Source: CAZIFG01 sp964539135 (GTDB lineage Bacteria > Margulisbacteria > Marinamargulisbacteria > GCA-2716485 > CAZIFG01). Taken from it: DNA of 64,000 bases. The notes under the pieces were generated by a model. That model was given only the letters and a program-made list of their open reading frames with translations. It had not been told where the DNA came from and did no database searches. The DNA lies in NCBI GenBank assembly GCA_964539135.1, contig CAZIFG010000008.1, positions 1-64,000 of the forward strand, in the 5' to 3' direction. Made by a program: the position numbers and the translations under genes. Below, in pieces: positions 1-8,053 of this stretch (its first letter is position 1; each line of letters opens with the position of its first letter).

Positions 1-708
1 AGCTATCCGATACCCCCCTTCTCGCAGGGCTTTGATTGCAAGAGCAGCGTTGTGCTGCGCCGCAATATACAAGCTGGAAACATGCTCTATTCGGTGGCCT
101 TCCGCATCGAATGTATTTAACCCTTGATCCGCACTAAAATTGTAATCCCTTTCTTGAAGATAGCGAATTCCTTTTCCCCAATTATTCTCTGCTGCGATGT
201 AAAGTAAAGACTTTTTATCTATTTTTACCTGATTTAAATCTCTTTCTTCTGAAATAAACGCATCCACCAATGCCTGAAATCCATGCTCTTTTTCATTTGG
301 CCTCGATTCAAGAATATAGCTTAAGGCACGTACGGATGAATGAGCCTTTACCCACGCCTGTATTTTCTTCACGTTAATGGTAGGAATGATTACATCTAAT
401 ATTTTTTCAGGTAAATTTCCATTTGTATATGGATCTAGGATGGGTAGACAATCTTCGTGCCGAACGGCACTATACTGCTCCAAGCTTTTAAGTAAATACC
501 ATCGCTTGTTATAATAAATGGCTTCTTGATGTTCGTCCTCTCCTTTTACGTACGCTTTTCTCTGGCATCCTTCTTCAGGATCCAACGGTACCTCCCTTAC
601 TTGAAATTCAAGAAGCGTTAGAAAATCAGTGTGAACTTCATTAGATCTTACTTTCTCTCCGGCTAGACCACCGGCGTTTGTACTTACAGCAAGAATTTTT
701 TTTTCCAA
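1..708 (-). CDS. Ankyrin-like repeat protein, 3' part outside window
   Basis: An uninterrupted reading frame of 236 codons runs from a TTG start at 708 off the left edge, so the C-terminus is missing. The TTG is preceded by a good Shine-Dalgarno (AAGGAG, about 8 nt upstream), and no ATG or GTG start fits better. The first ~100 residues resemble nothing I recognise. Around residues 175-236 two segments fit the ankyrin helix pattern (SLLYIAAENNWGKGIRYL and SSLYIAAQHNAALAIKAL). Ankyrin proteins bind other proteins and are common in host-associated bacteria; a role here is inference. No signal peptide is visible. Confident it is a real partial gene, moderate on the ankyrin assignment. Confidence 0.7.
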   Translation of the reverse strand, partial: MEKKILAVSTNAGGLAGEKVRSNEVHTDFLTLLEFQVREVPLDPEEGCQRKAYVKGEDEHQEAIYYNKRWYLLKSLEQYSAVRHEDCLPILDPYTNGNLPEKILDVIIPTINVKKIQAWVKAHSSVRALSYILESRPNEKEHGFQALVDAFISEERDLNQVKIDKKSLLYIAAENNWGKGIRYLQERDYNFSADQGLNTFDAEGHRIEHVSSLYIAAQHNAALAIKALREGGYRIA

Positions 709-851
709 AAGAAATCTCCTTGTGTTTTTTTACCTTTTTTATCGTTTAACATGAATTAAAAATTTTAGGATTGCTAATTTGATACCGATGCTTTTTTTAG
801 AGTAAAAGGAAGTATATCATGGAATGTGTTCTAATCGTACACAGTTTAAAC

Positions 852-965
852 GTGCCCATGTGTTATCCTCGTTCTCAAGTCCTCATTGTCCTCAAGTCCT
901 CATTTATTAGGTATAAGGGCTTTCAGACTTGAAATGCCTTGCATATGATCTAAACACAGACATTT
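852..965. repeat. Degenerate copy of dispersed ~140-bp repeat (copy A)
   Basis: The internal part matches the repeat copies at 21246 and 39475: the tracts tgttatcctcg, ctcaagtcctcattt, ataagggctttc and tgccttgcatatgatc occur in the same order. The ctcaagtcctcatt block is duplicated in tandem here. The terminal inverted repeats have decayed. It lies downstream of the terC-like gene. The rest of 709-990 shows no gene. Confidence 0.75.
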
Positions 966-990
966 AACCGTTTTATCTTTTTTAGCTGTT

Positions 991-2010
991 TTATGGCTTA
1001 AGTTGTTTTTTCTCTTCCCTTTTCGAAATGATGATTGAGGCAACAATGGAGGCCCCAATTAGACCTGCAATGATGGCGAGGGACCAAACAATGGGGAATT
1101 TTCCACCGAATGCATGGTTAAGCCATACCATTTTTAAGCCCACAAAGATTAAAACAGACGCTAAACCGTATTTGATATAGGCAAATCTATCCATTACGCC
1201 TGATAACATGAAATACATCGATCTTAATCCGAGTATGGCGAAGATATTGGATGTAAATACAATTAAAGGCTCTTTTGTAATCGCAAAAATGGCGGGGACG
1301 GAATCTACGGCGAATATGATGTCGCTAAGTTCTAGAAAAATCAGTCCTAGAAACAGTGGCGTGACATAAGTTAGATTATTCTTTTTGAAAAAGAACTTTT
1401 GTCCTTCAATTTTGGGGTGGACTCTGAATACTTTTTTTAATTGTTTAATAATAAAATTGTTTTCGAGATTCTGGGTTTCAGTTCCTGCAAAGAACATTTT
1501 TGTGCCTGTTAGTATTAGGAGTGCCCCAAAGAAGATCACAACCCAGTGGTACTGCATTAATACGGAACCTAGTGCTATAAAAATGGCTCTAAATACCAGT
1601 GCGCCTAATATTCCCCAAAATAACACTCTGTGTTGGTAGCGTTTCGGAATGCCAAAATAGGCAAAAACGACTGCAAAAATGAAAATATTATCAATGGCCA
1701 ATGTTTTTTCGACGACAAAGCCTGTTAAAAACTCTAAAGCGGCTGTTTTGGCCTGTATATGGGCGTCGAAATTTGGGATAGAGAGATATCGCTCATGTGT
1801 TAAAAATGTCAACTTTGCAAATAGATAGAACCCATAGTTGAACAGAAGGGCTAAAGAAATCCAAATCCCTGTCCAGATGGATGCTTCACGGAAGGATACT
1901 TCATGGGCACGTTTATGAAAGACCCCAAGATCTAAGGCTAGTACAACTAAGACAAAAGCTGTGAATCCTAAATACAGCCACCAAAATTCAGCAAACGGGA
2001 ATAAAATCAA
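991..2010 (-). CDS. TerC/Alx family integral membrane protein
   Basis: A 339-residue multi-pass membrane protein of the TerC (Alx) family, members of which are linked to tellurite resistance and to manganese or calcium export. It shows the family pattern of about nine hydrophobic segments with acidic residues inside the membrane: VVEKTLAIDNIFIFAVVF around residues 99-116 and FLELSDIIFAVDSVPAIFAI around 224-243, where the conserved Asp residues are expected to bind a cation. The start is TTG with GAGG about 7 nt upstream. Single gene. The transported ion cannot be read from sequence. Confidence 0.9.
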   Translation of the reverse strand: MILFPFAEFWWLYLGFTAFVLVVLALDLGVFHKRAHEVSFREASIWTGIWISLALLFNYGFYLFAKLTFLTHERYLSIPNFDAHIQAKTAALEFLTGFVVEKTLAIDNIFIFAVVFAYFGIPKRYQHRVLFWGILGALVFRAIFIALGSVLMQYHWVVIFFGALLILTGTKMFFAGTETQNLENNFIIKQLKKVFRVHPKIEGQKFFFKKNNLTYVTPLFLGLIFLELSDIIFAVDSVPAIFAITKEPLIVFTSNIFAILGLRSMYFMLSGVMDRFAYIKYGLASVLIFVGLKMVWLNHAFGGKFPIVWSLAIIAGLIGASIVASIIISKREEKKQLKP

Positions 2011-2097
2011 CGGAATACCTCACTTTATATATTTTTAGAATTTTTTCTTTCTGTTTAATACGATTTCATAACATGTTTTGGAATCGTTCTAGCCCCT

Positions 2098-2400
2098 TTA
2101 GAAATCGAATAAATCCATCATTTTTGATAGTTTACTTTCTTTTTTGTGATATTTTCCAGATCCGTAATAGCCTTTTTCTTTGTAACGAAGATAATCGTGG
2201 TCCTCTCGTCCATACTGGCGGTCGTGTTCTGGAGCGTTGCTGTGTGAAACTTGATTTTCACTCATCAAATGCAAGATTTTTTCCAATTCTCCTCTATCAA
2301 GCCATATACTGCCTGATGTTGGACACACATCAATTTCGATTCCATAACGGTGAATTTGTCTCATAGGGGATCCATCGATTGGGGATGTTAACAAGGGCAT
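2098..2400 (-). CDS. zf-TFIIB-like protein lacking most zinc ligands
   Basis: A 100-residue protein whose first ~45 residues follow the bacterial zf-TFIIB (zinc-ribbon) pattern, CPxC...CPxCxGxWLDxGEL. Only one of four expected cysteines remains: the first knuckle reads SPIDGSPM and the second CPTSGSIWLDRGELE. The tail is rich in charged and aromatic residues (His, Lys, Tyr) and ends MMDLFDF. SD AAGGAG precedes the ATG. Family members are small and of unknown function. The WLDRGEL signature makes the family call good; zinc binding is doubtful. Confidence 0.75.
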   Translation of the reverse strand: MPLLTSPIDGSPMRQIHRYGIEIDVCPTSGSIWLDRGELEKILHLMSENQVSHSNAPEHDRQYGREDHDYLRYKEKGYYGSGKYHKKESKLSKMMDLFDF

Positions 2401-2449
2401 ACAAATGTCTCCTTCAAAAAAAATTAAGTTGTATCAGAAGGTATTTGAG

Positions 2450-2541
2450 GGTGTTGCTTTTTGATATATAAGACCAACACCGGAGAATACTTTTTTCCGA
2501 TGCGGTCCGACATCGTAATCAGAAGCATCTGTTTCTGATTA
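2450..2541. other. Two hairpins in the divergent intergenic region
   Basis: Between the divergent genes at 2400 and 2673, GGTGTTG (2450-2456) pairs with CAACACC (2475-2481), and TAATCAGAA (2516-2524) pairs perfectly with TTCTGATTA (2533-2541) around an 8-nt loop. A GC-rich tract (gggcccggcccgc) follows. They could belong to a small RNA or regulatory leader, or be a decayed repeat. No homologue is recognised and no gene was found here. Confidence 0.3.
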
Positions 2542-2672
2542 CCAGAGGGGCCCGGCCCGCTAACTTGGCTAATACTATACTGGTTTTTTTTTAGATTTCA
2601 AGAGTCTAGTTGTTTCAAGGGATGCTTTTAAACCATTTTCCAATACCCTGTTTTTAGATATACTGGTTCCTT

Positions 2673-3290
2673 ATGAACGCGTATTGGAATTCCCGTTATG
2701 ATCAGACAGAGCAGTCAAAACTGGGTTGGTATGAATCTCAATCGCAACCCTCATTGACCTTGATCCAAAGTTGTCAGGTTCCCAAAGATGTTTTGATTGT
2801 AGATATAGGGTCTGGTTCCTCAGTTTTAATTGATAATTTGATTGAAGATGGTTATACAAATCTTGTCGCAACTGACATTAGCGACTCTGGGTTGGCAATT
2901 ACTCGTAAGAGACTTGGAGAGCGTGCAAAAAATGTCCAATTTATTGTTGATGATTTGACCCATCCAACTCAATTATTGAATTTAAAAGAGGTGTCAATTT
3001 GGCATGATCGTGCGGTGTTCCACTTTTTTATACGAGAAGAAGACCGACAGACCTATCGAAATTTGCTAAATAGTGTACTTAAGTCTGATGGATTTGTGAT
3101 TATTTCCACATTTGCGATTGGTGGACTGACCCAGTGCAGTGGCTTGGAGATTCGACAGTATAGTGCGGAAACCCTTTCTGAATTCTTAGGTGCTGATTTT
3201 AAGTGTATTCAGTCACATGATCATTTCTATACGACTACTTGGGGACAGGTACGTCCTTTCATTTATGCTGTATTTCAAAAAATAAAATAG
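2673..3290 (+). CDS. Class I SAM-dependent methyltransferase
   Basis: A 205-residue methyltransferase. Motif I is VDIGSGSSVLIDNL at about residues 44-57, and a motif II-like acidic strand end (LVATDIS) follows at 64-70; a DDLTHP segment fits the next motif. This layout, with an N-terminal YWNSRYDQ-type start, is seen in TehB/thiopurine-methyltransferase-like proteins of similar length. The substrate is unknown. The ATG has no Shine-Dalgarno, but a TATACT -10 box (2659-2664) lies 8 nt upstream, so the mRNA is probably leaderless. It is monocistronic, with a separate promoter before the next gene. Confidence 0.85.
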   Translation: MNAYWNSRYDQTEQSKLGWYESQSQPSLTLIQSCQVPKDVLIVDIGSGSSVLIDNLIEDGYTNLVATDISDSGLAITRKRLGERAKNVQFIVDDLTHPTQLLNLKEVSIWHDRAVFHFFIREEDRQTYRNLLNSVLKSDGFVIISTFAIGGLTQCSGLEIRQYSAETLSEFLGADFKCIQSHDHFYTTTWGQVRPFIYAVFQKIK

Positions 3291-3311
3291 CTTAAATTAG
3301 ATATTTATCTG

Positions 3312-3340
3312 TTGGATCGGGCTTTTTTTTGAGGTATACT
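3312..3340 (+). promoter_or_regulatory. Sigma70-type promoter of PP2C gene
   Basis: TTGGAT (3312-3317), a 17-nt spacer and TATACT (3335-3340) form a good promoter. The hexamer ends 10 nt before the ATG at 3351, leaving a leader of only a few nucleotides and no ribosome binding site. Confidence 0.65.
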
Positions 3341-3350
3341 GTTTCTTTTT

Positions 3351-4676
3351 ATGATTAAAAAAATCCTTTCTCGTTCCGATTCTCCTGATGAACCCCCGCT
3401 TCCCTTGAGGCGATCTGATGCTGTTTTTGCCATTCATAGACCCGATCCTCTTCCTATCTTACAGAGTCGTCTTGTAGAACGATTTGCTCCTTTTTTGAAT
3501 ATGATGGACCTTAGCCAACCTGAAACCTTATGTGATTCTCAAGATCCTTATGCACGTTCTTCTTCTGATTCAGCCCCTCCTGAGCCTGGATTGAAACGGC
3601 CGCGTCTTAAGGAGGCGCTTGAGGATGTTTCAGAGGGTACGCCTGAATGGGTGTCTCAGAACTCTATCGATAGTGTTATGACTAGCCAAGAGGCGCGCCA
3701 TGCGGTGGCACTTGCCAATGCACGCGCTGCGATTACCCTTTCGAAAGGGTATCAATTGGGCATGGCCATTCGCAAAGCCACGATTCCCTTGCCCGATATG
3801 CCTTTTACGCCCCCTCATTTTTTAGAACGTCGACCATATGCGTGTTTGGAATTTAGAAATGCACGATGTCGTCCTGCGATGGAAGATACTGTCTCCGTAA
3901 CTCCTATTTATGATGGTTTGGGCAAACTGATGGGAACTCTATATGGGGTTTTTGATGGCCATGGTGTACCTGGACTTGTGAAAGAGAGACAACTTACCGC
4001 TGGAAAATGTGTTGCGGATTATTTTGCTGAAGATATTCCGGGCCGTTTTAAGCAGTACATGACGGAGTCCAAAGGGGATATTGAACATTCTCTTCTTATG
4101 GCCTTTAAACTCTCGGATTTGAATGCCAGAACTGTGGAACCTTTATCCGAACATTCGGGGTCTACGGGCCTTTGTGTTTTTGTTTATAATGGGATTGCTT
4201 ATATTGCGAATGTGGGGGATTCTCGTGCCATTATTTGTAATGGCAAGGAGGCGGATCAGGTGACTTTGGATCATGATTTGATTCATGTCAAACTCTCAGA
4301 GCTGACGCGGATTGCGGATGCGGGGCTTAAAGTTGAGAATGGCCGTATTTTAGGGGTTTCTGGCGCTTTAAACATGACACGCACTTTGGGCAATTGGTCT
4401 CATACAGGGAAAGAAGGGCTTACGGATGGGCATAGAGGCGGTGTTTCGGGTACGCCGGATATTTTTGCGGTGCCTTTATTACCGACAGACACCAAATTAG
4501 TATTGGCCTGTGATGGTGTTTTTGATGTGCTCACCAATGACGAAATTGCGGCTTTGATTGAAGGGGTTGAATCTTCTCATCTTTGTGCCAAACTGATTAT
4601 GGACGCTGCGATTCAAAAAGGCAGTACGGATAATATTTCCGTTGTGGTTGTGGATTTGCAATTGGGAGGCTATTAA
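3351..4676 (+). CDS. PP2C-family serine/threonine phosphatase, eukaryote-like
   Basis: A 441-residue protein with a ~150-residue Pro/Ser-rich N-terminal extension followed by a full PP2C (PPM) domain. The metal-binding motifs are all present: CRPAMEDT near residue 173, GVFDGHGVPG near 198, ANVGDSRAII near 281, LACDGVFDVL near 384 and GSTDNISVVVVDL near the C-terminus. It should therefore be an active Mn/Mg-dependent phospho-Ser/Thr phosphatase. No membrane segment or signal peptide is visible. The domain resembles eukaryotic PP2Cs more than the short bacterial PrpC type. A eukaryote-style protein kinase at 47934 could be a functional counterpart, but the genes are 43 kb apart. Confidence 0.92.
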   Translation: MIKKILSRSDSPDEPPLPLRRSDAVFAIHRPDPLPILQSRLVERFAPFLNMMDLSQPETLCDSQDPYARSSSDSAPPEPGLKRPRLKEALEDVSEGTPEWVSQNSIDSVMTSQEARHAVALANARAAITLSKGYQLGMAIRKATIPLPDMPFTPPHFLERRPYACLEFRNARCRPAMEDTVSVTPIYDGLGKLMGTLYGVFDGHGVPGLVKERQLTAGKCVADYFAEDIPGRFKQYMTESKGDIEHSLLMAFKLSDLNARTVEPLSEHSGSTGLCVFVYNGIAYIANVGDSRAIICNGKEADQVTLDHDLIHVKLSELTRIADAGLKVENGRILGVSGALNMTRTLGNWSHTGKEGLTDGHRGGVSGTPDIFAVPLLPTDTKLVLACDGVFDVLTNDEIAALIEGVESSHLCAKLIMDAAIQKGSTDNISVVVVDLQLGGY

Positions 4677-4677
4677 C

Positions 4678-5214
4678 ATGAAATATCTGTCTTTGCTGCG
4701 AGGCATTAACGTGGGTGGTAATAAACTGATTTCAATGGTAGATCTCAAGGACTTGTATCTGTCTTTAGGCTTTCAAGATGTTCAAACTTATATTCAAAGT
4801 GGGAATGTGGTCTTTGAAAGTGAGCCTTTGGATTCTTTTGAACTGCGTTTACTCATTGAATCGAAACTTCAAGATCGGTATGGTTTTGAGGTTACTGTTT
4901 TTGTATTGCCTTTGCCCATTTTAGACTCTATTTTTAAGCGTAATCCTTATCCTGCAGCGGATGCTAAGTCGGTGTACTTTAGCTTTTTATCGTCTTTTCC
5001 GGATCAGTCTTTTGTCGCGGATCTTTACAAGCTCTTATCTCCCTCAGAGCGGTTTCATATTACAGAATCTTGCGTGTATTTTTATTGTCCTGAGGGTTAT
5101 GGTAAAACAAAATTAACCAATGCGATTTTAGAAAAAAAACTGAAGGTTAAGGCTACGACTCGAAATTTTAATACCGTTTCTACGTTGTTGACCTTGATGG
5201 GTCAGATGGAATGA
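4678..5214 (+). CDS. DUF1697 family protein
   Basis: The ATG at 4678 lies one base after the PP2C stop and follows GGGAGG, giving 178 residues beginning MKYLSLLRGINVGGNKLI, the hallmark DUF1697 N-terminus. YIQSGNVVFES matches the second conserved block. The reading frame extends upstream to 4642, but that part overlaps the PP2C gene and is not family-like. The family has a crystal structure but no established function. It is translationally coupled to the PP2C gene upstream and the small gene downstream. Confidence 0.88.
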   Translation: MKYLSLLRGINVGGNKLISMVDLKDLYLSLGFQDVQTYIQSGNVVFESEPLDSFELRLLIESKLQDRYGFEVTVFVLPLPILDSIFKRNPYPAADAKSVYFSFLSSFPDQSFVADLYKLLSPSERFHITESCVYFYCPEGYGKTKLTNAILEKKLKVKATTRNFNTVSTLLTLMGQME

Positions 5215-5396
5215 CCTTACATACGTCTACCTATAAAGGCAAGCGCATCCTCATTATTCTAAAAGATGGCACTAAACTTATTGGTAAATTTAAAGATAAA
5301 AAAAGTGGTTATATCATTACAGAAGAGCATGGCCGTATTTCAACGGATACCGTCAAGGCCATGACTATCTGTAAACAGGGCAAAATAGAGCGCTAA
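5211..5396 (+). CDS. Small basic protein, possibly Sm-like
   Basis: A 61-residue ORF whose ATG overlaps the DUF1697 stop (ATGA), indicating translational coupling. About a quarter of residues are Lys or Arg. The core (KRILIILKDGTKLIGKF) has the alternating strand pattern and LKDG turn of the Sm1 motif of Lsm/Hfq-fold proteins. That is only a pattern-level suggestion; no clear family is recognised. Confidence 0.55.
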   Translation: MTLHTSTYKGKRILIILKDGTKLIGKFKDKKSGYIITEEHGRISTDTVKAMTICKQGKIER

Positions 5397-5400
5397 GGCC

Positions 5401-7029
5401 TTATTTTTTTGGAGTGAATAGGTTCAGTCTGATCAAAAGACTGGTTAAAGCGAGGATATAGGTACGGTGATTTCTTTGTTGGATATCTTTTGCTTTTTTC
5501 TCTTGATCTTTAGTGTCTTGTTCTTTTAAACGTGCCATGCCTGTTCCATCTATGCGGATCTCTTTTACTTTTATGGTCTTATCCTCAAAAACAAAACTTG
5601 CGATGATGTCCATAAAAACAATACCCATTAGTGTTTTAAGTTTATCATCTACCTCTTTATTGGTCGTGATTTCTAACATATAGTGAGTGTCGTTTTGACC
5701 CACTTGGCAATCCACACAGACGGCATATTCTGGCCAATTTCCTAGGCTATAGGAATAGTCAAAGTCACCGGTGATTTGTTTCAGGGCATCTAAGGCTCCA
5801 GAACTGCTTTTGGGAATGATATTAATGCCCAATGGAATGGGATGTGTTTCTTCGTATATGGATTTTACGATAGTTTCTATGGGTATAAAATCAGGGACGC
5901 TGACAGGTTTTTTGTCGACTTCTATAGGGGTTATAAAGGTGTTAAGTTGTTTTCCAGAGTGGGCTTTGAGTTCATTTAAAGGGACTTCCCCGTTTTGGCT
6001 TGGGAGTATTTCGCCTCTAGAGACCGCTGTATAGCCTGCATACATAGCCCCTCTTTTTTTGCCACTATCGGGATCTCGGAGTGTTTGCGCGCGGGGTCCT
6101 CGACAGAGAAAGTCTTCGTGATTGCCAGTTAGTTTAGAAAGAGCCAATTGTAAGGCAAATTTGATGAGCAAGCTTTCAGGGATTCCATGGCGCTCAGCCG
6201 CCTTTTGGATGAAGGTTTGGGGAATTAAAAAGGTTTTTGTGCTTTCATTATACTCGAAGGCTTTGAGTGCTTCTTCTGGATTAAATGAAACCCTTACCGC
6301 TTTTAAATTGGATAGGTTTAACGCCGGGTCTATGATTGGCTTTAAGTTTTTTTTATATGCACTAAAGGCTTCAGATTTTAAGATGGCTTCTTGGCGCTTG
6401 GCATATTGAATAACAGGACTTTTATCGGATATTTCTCGAGGCGGTTTTTGTTTTTGATAGTGTTCTTTTGTGCCTAAAATCCACTGTTTGGCTGCCCAAC
6501 TTTTTAGACTGCCCATCCAGGTATTTTGACCGACAAGGCCTTCTTTTTGTGCGTAGAGATTAAAGGCCATGTCTAAAATAGTTCGTGAGAGCTGAAACCC
6601 GGTGCCGCCATCCACATAAGTATGGTCCACTTTCATTTCTAAAACGGTGCGTTCAGATTCTGTGTATATGCCGACAAAGATAGGGGTTTGTCCCCCGCTG
6701 ATTTCCCCTACTTCCATTTTTCGACGCTGTACTTGGGGTAAGGTAGCCGTTTCGCTTGTGTGAAAATATTTTCGACTCTCATAAAACTTACTGCGCAGTT
6801 CTGGGTGGTGATGAAATAATATATTGAGTGTGGTTTGAAAAGCAGTGATCAAAGCTTCTGTGTTTAAGGCAGCTTTGAATTTAAAACAGACACCTACGTT
6901 TAAATCGTACAGTCCGGATTTAAATCCCGCTTTGTGATTCGCGTAAAGGCTTAAGGCCAGTTGTTCTTGTGCGGTGGCCTGAAGGTGATAATGGGCGGTT
7001 TGTATGGCGATGACTTTAAATAAATTCAT
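5401..7029 (-). CDS. CAT-superfamily acyltransferase (HXXXD, condensation-like)
   Basis: A 542-residue protein. Residues ~125-160 contain VDHTYVDGGTGFQL, the HxxxD(G) active-site motif shared by chloramphenicol acetyltransferase, NRPS condensation domains, BAHD and PapA-type acyltransferases. The N-terminal part (ALNTEALITAFQTTL.., HHPELRSKF) fits the substrate-side lobe of condensation-like folds. No carrier protein or NRPS gene is nearby, so it is a stand-alone acyltransferase with unknown donor and acceptor. A hydrophobic stretch (TYILALTSLLIRLNLF) ends the protein, perhaps membrane-associating. Convergent with the small gene at 5211. Confidence 0.7.
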   Translation of the reverse strand: MNLFKVIAIQTAHYHLQATAQEQLALSLYANHKAGFKSGLYDLNVGVCFKFKAALNTEALITAFQTTLNILFHHHPELRSKFYESRKYFHTSETATLPQVQRRKMEVGEISGGQTPIFVGIYTESERTVLEMKVDHTYVDGGTGFQLSRTILDMAFNLYAQKEGLVGQNTWMGSLKSWAAKQWILGTKEHYQKQKPPREISDKSPVIQYAKRQEAILKSEAFSAYKKNLKPIIDPALNLSNLKAVRVSFNPEEALKAFEYNESTKTFLIPQTFIQKAAERHGIPESLLIKFALQLALSKLTGNHEDFLCRGPRAQTLRDPDSGKKRGAMYAGYTAVSRGEILPSQNGEVPLNELKAHSGKQLNTFITPIEVDKKPVSVPDFIPIETIVKSIYEETHPIPLGINIIPKSSSGALDALKQITGDFDYSYSLGNWPEYAVCVDCQVGQNDTHYMLEITTNKEVDDKLKTLMGIVFMDIIASFVFEDKTIKVKEIRIDGTGMARLKEQDTKDQEKKAKDIQQRNHRTYILALTSLLIRLNLFTPKK

Positions 7030-7173
7030 GGGGGCTCCGTTTTTTTGTGTGTAAAAGCCTTTTGTGAACGCTTTTTTGTTCTTTTTATTGTCTCATAAAA
7101 AATTTAGTTTTAAAGCTTTTTTGAAAATGACCTTTATAGATCTCTAGACCTTCCTGTGCTAAACTTTTGGATT

Positions 7174-8052
7174 ATGCCTGATTCTCGATCTTCATTGGTA
7201 TTACGTACAGCCCTTTCCAGTTTATGCTTGAATCTTGTCATGGCTTTGGTAAAGTGGATTACGGGTATTTTGGGCCATTCTTTTGCGTTAATTGCAGATG
7301 CTATTGAATCGACTGGAGATGTTTTTTCATCTTTTTTTATGCTTTTGGGATTGAAGATTTCTCATAAACCCCCTGACGAAGAGCATCCTTATGGTCACGG
7401 TAAAGCAGAAGTTTTGGTGACTTTTTTTATCATTTGTTTTTTATTGGTCTCCGCCACTTTAATTGCCTATCATAGTATTTATAATATTCGACATCCCCAC
7501 CCTTCGCCAAAGCCTTTTACGCTTATTGTTTTAGGTGCCATTATTTTGTTTAAGGAAATTTCATTTCAACTCATGATGCGACGGAGCACCCTTACAGGGA
7601 GCACGGCCTTAAAGGCGGAAGCCTGGCATCATCGCAGTGATGCCTTAACTTCTATTGCGGCGTTTATGGGCATTTCAATTTCTATTTTTTTGGGTGAAGG
7701 GTATGCGGCTGCAGATGATTGGGCGGCTCTTTTGGCTTCAGGATTTATTTTTTATAATAGTTTTCGTATTTTTAAATTGGCTTTAAGTGAAATTATGGAT
7801 GAGCAAACCCACGGTGAGTTAATTGCGTCCATTCGCCTTCTGGCTCAGGATGTAGAGGGGGTGATTTCTACTGAAAAATGTTATGTTCGCAAATCTGGTA
7901 TTTTTTATTTTGTGGATTTGCACATGGTTGTGGATCCTCAGCTTTCTGTTTTGGAAGGTCATGCCCTTGCTCATCGTTTAAAAGATTATATTGTGTCTAA
8001 AAGACCTGAAATTCATGATGTTTTAATTCATGTTGAGCCTTATGAGACCTAA
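7174..8052 (+). CDS. Cation diffusion facilitator (FieF/YiiP-like)
   Basis: An exporter of divalent metal ions (Zn/Fe/Mn class). It has six hydrophobic segments, HSFALIADAIESTGDVFSS carrying membrane metal-site Asp residues, the HPYGHGKAE loop, and KAEAWHHRSDALTS, all typical of CDF proteins. The C-terminal cytoplasmic domain ends DVLIHVEP. I choose ATG 7174 (MPDSRSS), because a TAAACT -10 box at 7160-7165 would overlap the longer frame starting at 7156. No Shine-Dalgarno is seen, so it is probably leaderless. About 292 residues, usual for the family. Metal specificity not determined. Confidence 0.92.
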   Translation: MPDSRSSLVLRTALSSLCLNLVMALVKWITGILGHSFALIADAIESTGDVFSSFFMLLGLKISHKPPDEEHPYGHGKAEVLVTFFIICFLLVSATLIAYHSIYNIRHPHPSPKPFTLIVLGAIILFKEISFQLMMRRSTLTGSTALKAEAWHHRSDALTSIAAFMGISISIFLGEGYAAADDWAALLASGFIFYNSFRIFKLALSEIMDEQTHGELIASIRLLAQDVEGVISTEKCYVRKSGIFYFVDLHMVVDPQLSVLEGHALAHRLKDYIVSKRPEIHDVLIHVEPYET

Positions 8053-8053
8053 G

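Noticed and set aside
2401..2672. A tRNA gene or known riboswitch
   Set aside because: No cloverleaf or T-arm signature and no match to riboswitch cores I know; only two isolated hairpins.
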